Assembly (NCBI RefSeq): GCF_030246845.1
Contig: NZ_CP126889.1
Location: 3,963,001-4,027,000, forward strand
Reading direction: 5' to 3'
Length of the DNA stretch: 64,000 nucleotides
Origin: Enhydrobacter sp.
GTDB taxonomy: Bacteria > Pseudomonadota > Alphaproteobacteria > Reyranellales > Reyranellaceae
Made by a program: the position numbers and the translations under genes. Shown here one piece after another: positions 56,188 to 64,000 of the stretch (position 1 is its first letter; the number at the start of each line of letters is the position of its first letter). The notes beneath the pieces were generated by a model. The model was not told the origin of the DNA. It saw only the letters and a list, made by a program, of their open reading frames with translations, and made no database searches.

Positions 56188-56212
56188 CAACCCTGCGTCC
56201 GGACGGTCTCCC

Positions 56213-58036
56213 ATGTGCGGCATCATCGGAATCATCGGCAAGGCGTCCGTCACTCCGCTGCTGGTCGATGCGCTGAAGCGGCTGGAATATCGCGGCTATG
56301 ATTCGGCCGGCGTGGCGACGCTGGTGAACGGCCATATCGACCGCCGCCGCGCCGAGGGCAAGCTGGCGAAGCTCGAGGAGCGGCTGGCCCGCGAGCCGCT
56401 GCCGGGCACGATCGGCATCGGCCACACGCGCTGGGCGACCCACGGCAAGCCTAGCGAGCGCAATGCCCATCCGATTGCGACCGATCGCGTGGCCATCGTG
56501 CACAACGGCATCATCGAGAACTTCCAGGAGCTGAAGGACGAGCTGCTGGCTGACGGTCGTCGCTTCGAAAGCGACACCGACACCGAAGTGGTCGCCCAGC
56601 TCCTGACCTCCATGCTGGAACGGCAGATGACGCCGGAGGCGGCGATGGGCGAGGCGATGGGACGCCTGCGCGGCGCCTTCGCCCTCGTGGTGCTGTTCAG
56701 CGGCCGCCACGACATCCTCATGGGCGCCCGTCGCGGCAGCTCGCTGGCGGTCGGATACGGCGACGGCGAGATGTATGTCGGCACCGACGCGCTGGCGCTC
56801 GCGCCCTTCACCAAGCGCGTGAGCTACCTCGAGGACGACGACTGGGTCGTGCTGACGGCCAACGGCTGCAATGTCTACCAGGGGCATACCGAGGTGAAGC
56901 GCGAGATCCGCCAGAGCGGGATCTCGGGGGCGATGATCGGCAAGGGCAACCATCGCCATTTCATGATCAAGGAGATCTACGAGCAGCCGGCGGTGATCGG
57001 GGACACGCTTCAGACCTACCTCGACCCTGCGACGCGCTCCGTGACGCTGCCGGCCCTGCCGTTCGACTGGAACAAGGTGAGCAGGCTTACCATGACGGCC
57101 TGCGGCACGGCGTGCTTCGCCTGCCTGGTGGCCAAGTACTGGTTCGAGAAGCTCGCGCGCCTGCCGGTCGAGGTCGAGGTCGCGTCGGAGCTGCGCTATC
57201 GCGAGCCGCCGCTGCCGGAAGGCGGCGTCTGCATCGCAGTGTCGCAATCGGGCGAGACGATCGATACGCTGGCGGCGCTGCGCTACGCTAGGTCACAGAA
57301 GCAGACGATCCTGTCGGTGGTGAATGTCCCCGAGAGCGCGATCGCGCGCGAATCGCACATCGTGCTGCCGACCCTCGCCGGTCCGGAGATCGGTGTCGCC
57401 TCGACAAAGGCCTTCACAACGCAGCTCACCGTCCTGCTGACGGCCGCCATTGCCGCCGGCCGGGCGCGCGGCGTGCTGGGCGAGGCGGACGAAGCGCGGC
57501 TCGCGCATGCCCTGATCGAGCTGCCGGCGCAGGTCAACGAAGCCCTGAACATGGAAGAGCAATACCGCCGGATCGCCGAGGACATCCTCGCCGAAGCGCG
57601 CGACGTGCTCTATCTCGGCCGCGGCGCGTCCTTCCCGGTGGCGCTGGAAGGCGCGTTGAAGCTCAAGGAGGTCTCCTACATCCACGCCGAAGGCTATGCC
57701 GGCGGCGAGATGAAGCACGGCCCGATCGCCCTGATCGACGAGCTGGTGCCGGTCGTGGTCGTGGCGCCGAGCGATGCGATCTTCGAGAAGATCGCTTCCA
57801 ACTTCGAGCAGGTGAGGGCGCGCGGCGGCAAGCTGGTGCTGATGACCGACGCGGCGGGCGCGGCGCGCCTTGGGTCGGAGGCCGTGGCGACCATCACGCT
57901 GCCCGCTGTCGATCCCGTCGTGGCGCCGATTCTCTATACGGTCCCGGCCCAGCTTCTGGCCTACCACACCGCGGTGGCCAAGGGTACCGACGTCGACCAG
58001 CCGCGAAACCTCGCCAAGAGCGTCACCGTCGAATAG
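56213..58036 (+). CDS. glmS: Glutamine-fructose-6-phosphate aminotransferase (isomerizing)
   Basis: Makes glucosamine-6-phosphate from fructose-6-phosphate and glutamine, the first committed step to UDP-GlcNAc, peptidoglycan and LPS. The 607-residue enzyme begins MCGIIGIIG, with Cys2 as the glutaminase nucleophile after Met removal. The glutaminase domain has GHTRWATHGKPSERNAHP and NGIIENF. Two SIS domains follow (CGTACFACLVAKYW; SQSGETIDTLAALRYA; EGYAGGEMKHGPIALID), and the protein ends PRNLAKSVTVE. No glmS-type ribozyme is expected or seen in the 25-base gap before it. Confidence 0.98.
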   Translation: MCGIIGIIGKASVTPLLVDALKRLEYRGYDSAGVATLVNGHIDRRRAEGKLAKLEERLAREPLPGTIGIGHTRWATHGKPSERNAHPIATDRVAIVHNGIIENFQELKDELLADGRRFESDTDTEVVAQLLTSMLERQMTPEAAMGEAMGRLRGAFALVVLFSGRHDILMGARRGSSLAVGYGDGEMYVGTDALALAPFTKRVSYLEDDDWVVLTANGCNVYQGHTEVKREIRQSGISGAMIGKGNHRHFMIKEIYEQPAVIGDTLQTYLDPATRSVTLPALPFDWNKVSRLTMTACGTACFACLVAKYWFEKLARLPVEVEVASELRYREPPLPEGGVCIAVSQSGETIDTLAALRYARSQKQTILSVVNVPESAIARESHIVLPTLAGPEIGVASTKAFTTQLTVLLTAAIAAGRARGVLGEADEARLAHALIELPAQVNEALNMEEQYRRIAEDILAEARDVLYLGRGASFPVALEGALKLKEVSYIHAEGYAGGEMKHGPIALIDELVPVVVVAPSDAIFEKIASNFEQVRARGGKLVLMTDAAGAARLGSEAVATITLPAVDPVVAPILYTVPAQLLAYHTAVAKGTDVDQPRNLAKSVTVE

Positions 58037-58075
58037 CTGGACGGCAACGTCCGCTGTCGACAGGGAAAGGGCGTC

Positions 58076-59170
58076 TCAGCGCGTTCCCTGCGGCAGGCCG
58101 GGCGCCAATCCCTGAGGTAGCGGGGCAGGCTTCGGCTGGGCCGGCGCCGGAGCGGGCGCGGGCCGGGGCGGCTTCGCAGGAGCCAGGGTCTGCACCAGCG
58201 CCCTGAGCTTGGCGCCTTCGGCCGCCTGGGCCTTCTTGAACTCGTCCTCGTTCAGGAAGTGGTCCTTGTTGAGGTCGAGCTCGATGAACTGCTTGACGGC
58301 ATTCGCGGTCCATTCGACGCGATCGAGCACGCCGTCCTTGTTGGTGTCGATCTCGTTGAACTTGTGCAGGGCGATCTGGCGACGCATCTCGTAGGGGGGC
58401 AGGCCCTTGGCCTTCGGGCCATCCGGCGGGCCGGCCACCACCGCGAGGAATTCATCGCGCGTCACCTTGCCGTCACCGTTCTTGTCGAGGTGATCGGCCT
58501 CGCGCAGTTGCATGTCGATGAAGTCGTTGATGGCCACCAGGCCCTGGCGACGCTGGGCCTCGGCCTGCTGGCGCTGGGCCGCCGCCCGCTGCATGGCCTG
58601 CTGGACGATCAGCCGGAGCTCCGGCTCGGTGACTTTGTTGTCCCGGTCCGTGTCATACTGATTGAACTCGGCGTGGACCACGGCCTCCGCCTCGGCGCGC
58701 TCGACGAAGCCGTCGCGATTGGTGTCCAGGTTCTGGAACTCGGCGCGCGCGCGCGTGCGGCGCTCCTCCAGTGACGGCAGTCCCTTGCCGTCATGAGAGA
58801 ACGGCGGTTCCGCCACTTTCAGGAACTCGTCGAGCGAAAGCTTGCCGTCCTTGTTGGTATCGAGCTGCTCGAACGTCTTCATTCGGTACTTCAGGAATTG
58901 CTCGCGCGTCACTTCCCCTTTGTTCGCCGTGTCGATCTCGTGGAACCACGCGGGAAGGGGGATCGGGGCGTTGTGTCCGTCTTGCGGCGTTGCGTTCGCC
59001 GCCGGTGCGGACGGTCCGAGGGTCCCCGGCGCCGGCGTCGGGGAAGGAGAAGGAGCCGCCGGCGCAGTCGCCTTCGGCGTCGTCGGATGGGCCGGTGCCG
59101 GCGTCTGGGCGGCGGCTGGAACCGTCACCGCAACGGCGGCGGCGAGAGTCAGACAGAAGGCGCGTTTCAT
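58076..59170 (-). CDS. Exported multi-EF-hand calcium-binding protein
   Basis: A 364-residue protein with a Sec signal peptide (cleavage near AAAQ, residue 22), a Pro/Ala/Thr-rich linker (about 23-70) and seven EF-hand-like loops starting at residues 80, 104, 149, 173, 229, 275 and 299. Good examples are DTNKDGKLSLDE, DTNRDGFVERAE, DKNGDGKVTRDE and DTNKDGVLDRVE; the first (residue 80) and last are degenerate. A Gln/Ala-rich helix (about 190-210) separates two groups of loops, and the tail is again Pro-rich. Likely periplasmic calcium binding or buffering; the partner is unknown. The ATG at 59170 was chosen because the signal peptide starts there. It is convergent with glmS. Confidence 0.83.
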   Translation of the reverse strand: MKRAFCLTLAAAVAVTVPAAAQTPAPAHPTTPKATAPAAPSPSPTPAPGTLGPSAPAANATPQDGHNAPIPLPAWFHEIDTANKGEVTREQFLKYRMKTFEQLDTNKDGKLSLDEFLKVAEPPFSHDGKGLPSLEERRTRARAEFQNLDTNRDGFVERAEAEAVVHAEFNQYDTDRDNKVTEPELRLIVQQAMQRAAAQRQQAEAQRRQGLVAINDFIDMQLREADHLDKNGDGKVTRDEFLAVVAGPPDGPKAKGLPPYEMRRQIALHKFNEIDTNKDGVLDRVEWTANAVKQFIELDLNKDHFLNEDEFKKAQAAEGAKLRALVQTLAPAKPPRPAPAPAPAQPKPAPLPQGLAPGLPQGTR

Positions 59171-59432
59171 GGGCGGAAAGCTGGCGAGTCCTGAAGGGGC
59201 AATCCGTATCGGCGGCAACGCGACCGGTGTCAACGTCCGCGCTGCAGCACTTTCCTGCGACGCAATCGCGCCAAAAGCATGGCTCAGTGCCATTTGAGTT
59301 GCTTCGATCGTCCGGATGGGCCATCGTGCGGGCTCTGCAGGCTTCGGAGAAGGGCCGCAAGTACTTGGGAGGCAAGGGTAATTCCGCGTTGTGAGCATGC
59401 TGAAATATGCGAGCAGCGGAACCACTGTACAC

Positions 59433-60217
59433 ATGGCAGAACCGTCTTCTTCCAACGGCTCCGCGCTCCTCAGCGTGCGCGATGTTTCGGTCCGCTTCGG
59501 CGGAATCGTGGCGCTGGACGGCGTCACGTTCGATGTTTTCACGGGACAGGTCGCCGGTCTGATCGGCCCCAACGGCGCGGGCAAGACCACGCTTTTCAAC
59601 TGTCTCAGCCGGCTTTATACGCCGAACAGCGGCGACGTCCTGTTCGAGGGCAAGTCGATCCTCGGTCGGCCGCGGCACGACATCCCGCAGATCGGCATTG
59701 GCCGCACCTTCCAGAACGTTGCCCTGTTCGACCGCTTGTCGGTGCTCGACAACGTGAAGGTCGGCTGTCACAGCGTGAGCTCCACCAGCTTCTTCGACAA
59801 CGCCCTGCGGCTGCCCAAAGTCCGGCACGAGGAACAGCGCATCGAGACGCGCGCCCGCGAGCTGATCGAGTTCATGGATCTCGTGCCGTATACCAATGCC
59901 CTGGCGGGCCCGCTGCCGTTCCCCATCCGCAAGCGCGTCGAACTGGCCCGCGCGCTGGCGTCGAGCCCCAAGCTCCTGCTGCTCGATGAGCCGGCCGCCG
60001 GCCTCAACCACGACGAGATCGAGGTGCTCAAGGGACAGATCAAGCGTGTCCGCGACACCCAGCACGTGACGGTGCTGCTCGTCGAGCATCACATGAGCCT
60101 GGTGATGTCGGTTTCGGACAAGGTCGTGGCGATCGACTTCGGCAAGAAGATCGCCGATGGATCGCCCGCCGAGGTGCAGCGCGATCCCGAAGTGATCCGC
60201 GCCTATCTGGGGACTTC

Positions 60218-60221
<4 letters not shown>
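59433..60221 (+). CDS. livG: Branched-chain amino-acid-type ABC transporter ATPase (LivG)
   Basis: A 262-residue cytoplasmic ATPase. Walker A is GLIGPNGAGKTTLFNCLS (about 42-59), the GIGRTFQNVALFDRLSV segment is the LivG-type Q loop, and Walker B is LLLLDEPAAGLNHDE. The signature is degenerate (PLPFPIRKRVELARALA), lacking the LSGG sequence, as in some members. Starts at 59391 (GTG), 59397 (ATG) and 59433 (ATG) are in frame; I prefer 59433, which gives the usual short lead to LLSVRDVSVRFGG. It is divergent from the EF-hand gene across about 260 bases, in which no gene is seen. Confidence 0.9.
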
Positions 60222-60934
<713 letters not shown>

Positions 60935-60953
60935 GGCACGGAGACCCTTAGCG

Positions 60954-61859
60954 ATGGAACAATTCCTCGAACAGCTCGCCTCCGGCCTCGCCAACGGCGC
61001 CATCTATGCCTGCGTGGCACTGGCGCTGGTGATGATCTACGTCTCGACCGACCATCTCAATTTCGCCCAGGGCGAGATGGCGATGTTCAGCACCTACATA
61101 AGCTGGCAGTTGATGCAGTGGGGGCTGAACTTCTGGGTGGCCTTCGTCGGCGCCGTGGTGATCTCGTTCGTGATGGGGGTGGTGATCGAAAGGGTCATCC
61201 TCCGACCTCTTCACAACGCGCCTGTCCTGTCCGTCGTGGTCGTCTTCATCGGCCTGCTCGCGATCTGCAACTCGATGGCGGGGGCGATCTGGAGCTACCT
61301 GATCAAGGAATACCCCTCGCCGTTCCCCAAGAGCGCCTTCGGCCTGGCCGGCGTCATCGGTCCGCACCAGCTCGGCGTCGTCCTGGTCACGCTGATCGTG
61401 CTCGGCTTCCTGTTCGCGTTCTTCCGCTTCACGCCGCTCGGCCTTGCCATGCGGGCGGCGGCGCAGAACCCCCAGATGGCGCGCCTGGTCGGCGTGCGGG
61501 TGGACTGGATGCTGGCGCTGGGCTGGGGGCTCGCCGCCGCGGTGGGCGCGGTGGCGGGCATCATGGTGGCCCATATCGTCTACCTCGATCCCAACATGAT
61601 GGGCGGCATCCTGCTTTACGCCTTCGCCGCGGCGCTGATCGGCGGCATCGGCAACCCCGGTGGCGCTGTCGCCGGCGGCTTCATCGTCGGGGTGCTCGAG
61701 AACATGGTCGCCTATACCGGAAACCAGATCGAGAAGCTGACCGGCGTCTACATCATCGGCAACGGCGAGAAGCTCACCGTCGCGCTGATCATCGTGATCT
61801 TCGTGCTTACCTTGAAGCCGGCCGGCCTGTTCGGCCGTGTCGTCGTGAAGAGGGTGTAA
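60954..61859 (+). CDS. livH: Branched-chain amino-acid-type ABC transporter permease (LivH)
   Basis: A 301-residue inner-membrane permease with about eight membrane segments. The N-terminal QLASGLANGAIYACVALALV and the HLNFAQGEMAMFSTYIS segment are the LivH signature, GLAMRAAAQNPQMARLVGV is the ATPase-coupling EAA-like loop, and GGIGNPGGAVAGGFIVGVLE is the C-terminal hallmark. It forms the heterodimeric pore with LivM, which starts 1 base after its stop. Confidence 0.95.
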   Translation: MEQFLEQLASGLANGAIYACVALALVMIYVSTDHLNFAQGEMAMFSTYISWQLMQWGLNFWVAFVGAVVISFVMGVVIERVILRPLHNAPVLSVVVVFIGLLAICNSMAGAIWSYLIKEYPSPFPKSAFGLAGVIGPHQLGVVLVTLIVLGFLFAFFRFTPLGLAMRAAAQNPQMARLVGVRVDWMLALGWGLAAAVGAVAGIMVAHIVYLDPNMMGGILLYAFAAALIGGIGNPGGAVAGGFIVGVLENMVAYTGNQIEKLTGVYIIGNGEKLTVALIIVIFVLTLKPAGLFGRVVVKRV

Positions 61860-61860
61860 G

Positions 61861-62865
61861 ATGCGGGCGCACGCCAGCAGAAAATGGGTGGCGGTGCTGG
61901 TCGCGCTCGCCATCGTGATCCCGCTCTTCCATCCGCTGATGCCGGACCTGGTCTCGAACTACCGACTGTTCCTGGTCAGCACCATGATCATCGCCTCGAT
62001 CGCGGTGCTCGGTCTCAACCTGCTGACGGGCTTCAACGGCCAGATCTCGCTCGGGCACAGCGCCTTCTACGCGGTCGGCGCGTACACCGCCGCGATCCTG
62101 ATGGACAAGCTCGACTGTCCCTACTACCTGACCCTGCCGGCGGCGGCAGTCCTGTCGTTCATCGTCGGCTACCTGTTCGGCCTGCCGGCGCTCAAGCTCG
62201 AAGGGCACTATCTGGCGCTCGCTACCTTCGCGCTGGCGCTCGCAGTGCCGCAAATCCTGAAATACAAGTGGCTCGAGGACCTGACGGGCGGCGTGCAGGG
62301 CATCGTGCTGCTGAAGCCCGAGGTGCCGTTCGGCCTGCCGCTGACCGAGGACCAGTGGCTCTATTACTACTGCCTGATCGTGATGCTGATCCTCTACTGG
62401 GCCGCGGCCAACATGCTGAACAGCCGCAGCGGCCGGGCGATGATGGCGATCCGCGACTACCCCATCGCGGCCGGCACGATGGGCATCAACACCGCGCTCT
62501 ACAAGACCGTGACCTTTGGCATCAGCGCCGCCTATACCGGCATCGCGGGCGCCCTGTCGGCGTCGGCGGTCGCCTTCGTGGCGCCTGACAGCTTCAGCTT
62601 CTTCCTGTCGATCAAGTTCCTGATCGGCTTGGTCGTGGGCGGCGTCGGCTCGCTGACCGGCTCGGTCATCGGTGGTATCTTCTACGTGCTCGTCGACAAT
62701 TCGGCGCAGGCGCTTTCGACTTTCGTCAAGAACGACATAGGGCTGCAGTTCGATCTGTCGGCGTATACCGTCTTCGGTATCCTGCTGATCGTTCTGATGT
62801 ACCTGATGCCCATGGGTATTGCCGGCGGGCTTTTCGCGCTGATCCGGCGGCTGCGCCGCAGCTAG
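61861..62865 (+). CDS. livM: Branched-chain amino-acid-type ABC transporter permease (LivM)
   Basis: A 334-residue inner-membrane permease with about nine membrane segments. GLNLLTGFNGQISLGHSAFYAVGAY (the NGQISLGHSAFYAVGAY part is most typical), GRAMMAIRDYPIAAGTMGIN as the coupling loop and VVGGVGSLTGSVIGGIFYV near the C-terminus are family hallmarks. With LivH, LivF and LivG it makes a complete importer. The binding-protein gene follows after 66 bases with its own strong ribosome site. Confidence 0.95.
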   Translation: MRAHASRKWVAVLVALAIVIPLFHPLMPDLVSNYRLFLVSTMIIASIAVLGLNLLTGFNGQISLGHSAFYAVGAYTAAILMDKLDCPYYLTLPAAAVLSFIVGYLFGLPALKLEGHYLALATFALALAVPQILKYKWLEDLTGGVQGIVLLKPEVPFGLPLTEDQWLYYYCLIVMLILYWAAANMLNSRSGRAMMAIRDYPIAAGTMGINTALYKTVTFGISAAYTGIAGALSASAVAFVAPDSFSFFLSIKFLIGLVVGGVGSLTGSVIGGIFYVLVDNSAQALSTFVKNDIGLQFDLSAYTVFGILLIVLMYLMPMGIAGGLFALIRRLRRS

Positions 62866-62931
62866 GTCGTTATCAAGGTTCCACTTTTAGCGTGAGGGTA
62901 GTGCATGGAGTAAGAAAACAAGGAGGCCTAT

Positions 62932-64000
62932 ATGTACAAGACCAACAGGCGTGCGTTCGTGGCCGGCGTATCGGCCGCGGCGATTCTTTCCGGTACCCGG
63001 GTGGCGTTCGCTGAGAAGAAGTACGACGAAGGAGCCAGCGACACCGAGGTCAAGATCGGTCACACCAATCCCTACAGTGGGCCGGCGTCCTCGTACGGCG
63101 TGATCGGCAAGCTTCATCAAGCCTACTGGAAGGCGGTCAACGACCGGGGCGGCATCAACGGCCGCAAGATCAACTTCATCACCTACGACGACGGCTACAG
63201 CCCGCCAAAGACCGTCGAGATGGTGCGCAAGCTTGTTGAAGAGGACAGGGTGCTATGCACCTTCAACACGCTTGGCACGCCGTGCAACACGGCGATCCAC
63301 AAGTACATGAACCAGAAGAAGGTGCCGCAACTCTACGTTGCGACCGGCGCGTCGAAATGGGGCGATCCCAAGCACTTTCCCTGGACCATGGGCTACCAGC
63401 CCGACTACCAGACCGAGGCGGTCATCTACGCCAAGCACATCCTGGCCAACATCAAGAATGCCAGGATTGGCGTGCTGATGCAGAACGACGACTACGGCAA
63501 GGACTACTTCGAGGGCTTCAAGAAAGGCCTTGGCAAGGATGTCGGCCAGATCGTCAAGCATGCCAGCTACGAGACGACTGACCCGACGGTCGACAGCCAG
63601 GTCATCCAACTCAAGGATTCCGGCGCCAATGTCTTCTTCAACATTTCGATTCCGAAGTTTGCCGCGCAGGCGATCCGCAAGGCGGCCGACATCGGCTGGA
63701 AGCCGATCCAGTATCTGAACAATGTGTCGGCGTCGGTCGCCGCCACGATGAAGCCGGCCGGCTACGAAAACTGCCAGGGCATCATCAGCAGCCAGTACCT
63801 GATGGATCCGACCGACCATCAGTGGGACACGAACGCCGATATGAAGGGCTGGCATGATTTCATGGCCAAGCGCATGCCGGGCGCAAACACCGCGGATGCC
63901 GCCTACGTCTATGCCTACTCGGTAGCGCATCTGATGGAGGAAACGCTGAAGAGATGCGGTGACAACCTGACGCGCGCCAACCTGATGAAGCAGGCGGCAG
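62932..64000 (+). CDS. Branched-chain amino-acid-type ABC transporter substrate-binding protein, C-terminus cut by window end
   Basis: At least 356 codons of a periplasmic Leu/Ile/Val-type binding protein. The N-terminus MYKTNRRAFVAGVSAAAILS resembles a twin-arginine signal, with cleavage likely near AFA-E. The mature start VKIGHTNPYSGPASSYG, DRGGINGRKINFITYDDGY and NDDYGKDYFEGFKKGL are classic family segments. AGGAGG lies 5 bases before the ATG, one of the best ribosome sites in the window, as expected for a binding protein made in excess. The ligand may be an amide, urea or aromatic acid instead of a branched-chain amino acid. About 40-50 residues are missing at the end. Confidence 0.93.
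   Translation, partial: MYKTNRRAFVAGVSAAAILSGTRVAFAEKKYDEGASDTEVKIGHTNPYSGPASSYGVIGKLHQAYWKAVNDRGGINGRKINFITYDDGYSPPKTVEMVRKLVEEDRVLCTFNTLGTPCNTAIHKYMNQKKVPQLYVATGASKWGDPKHFPWTMGYQPDYQTEAVIYAKHILANIKNARIGVLMQNDDYGKDYFEGFKKGLGKDVGQIVKHASYETTDPTVDSQVIQLKDSGANVFFNISIPKFAAQAIRKAADIGWKPIQYLNNVSASVAATMKPAGYENCQGIISSQYLMDPTDHQWDTNADMKGWHDFMAKRMPGANTADAAYVYAYSVAHLMEETLKRCGDNLTRANLMKQAA

Noticed and set aside
56188..56212. glmS ribozyme or riboswitch before glmS
   Set aside because: The gap to glmU is only 25 bases, too short, and such ribozymes are not expected in this class.
58039..58052. GGACG-GCAA-CGTCC hairpin after glmS as a terminator
   Set aside because: Only five base pairs and no T run on either strand; not enough to call.

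Overview
The window is GC-rich bacterial chromosome with dense, often overlapping genes. Gene content and order point to an alphaproteobacterium: fabI-aroC divergent from pdxH, a uvrA/ssb/gyrA/coaD neighbourhood, glmU-glmS, DctPQM and LivGFHMK transporters, and many short-chain catabolic genes. A soil or rhizosphere member of the Rhodospirillales or Hyphomicrobiales is my guess; the genus cannot be fixed from the sequence alone. No plasmid, phage, transposase or CRISPR signature was seen.

Layout. 1-7.8 kb: aroC (cut by the window edge), fabI, pdxH, a cation-diffusion transporter, a two-domain kinase and uvrA. 7.9-15.1 kb: an MFS transporter and a racemase-fold protein lie between uvrA and ssb, followed by a HAD phosphatase, gyrA, coaD and tRNA-Lys. 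15.1-25.1 kb: one co-oriented block of ten genes for making and exporting a glycan or glycolipid. It holds a Wzm/Wzt-type ABC transporter, a ceramide-glucosyltransferase-like enzyme, a STAS protein, an OPX (Wza-type) lipoprotein, a DevB/DevC/DevA-type exporter and two cellulose-synthase-superfamily glycosyltransferases resembling plant CslA. This is the best candidate for an undescribed system. 25.1-38.4 kb: an amidinotransferase-fold protein without its catalytic Cys coupled to a cyclic-nucleotide-gated potassium channel, a TRAP transporter, a Na/Pi symporter divergent from phosphonoacetate hydrolase, a PEP-mutase-fold protein, a Baeyer-Villiger monooxygenase and two frameshifted genes.

38.4-42.5 kb: a MarR-controlled amine or guanidino-compound catabolic group (flavin oxidase, class III aminotransferase, ureohydrolase). 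42.6-46.9 kb: a small surface-polysaccharide islet of visibly lower GC (methyltransferase, FkbM methyltransferase, flippase, glycosyltransferase). 47.3-52.5 kb: an iron-type alcohol dehydrogenase, M20 and M81 metallopeptidases, a cupin and an AhpD-like protein. 52.5-54.8 kb: a peroxiredoxin-fold/2OG-oxygenase fusion, a small secreted protein, tRNA-Val and gph. 54.8-59.2 kb: glmU-glmS (UDP-GlcNAc supply) and an exported EF-hand protein. 59.4-64 kb: a LivGFHM operon with its binding protein cut by the window end.

The two tRNA genes have nearly the same promoter. fabI may be leaderless. Several enzyme-fold proteins have lost canonical catalytic residues: racemase-like, amidinotransferase-like, PEP-mutase-like and Fe-ADH-like. 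Two genes 2.7 kb apart carry frameshifts that each look like a loss of two bases. All functions are read from motifs by eye, without database searches.
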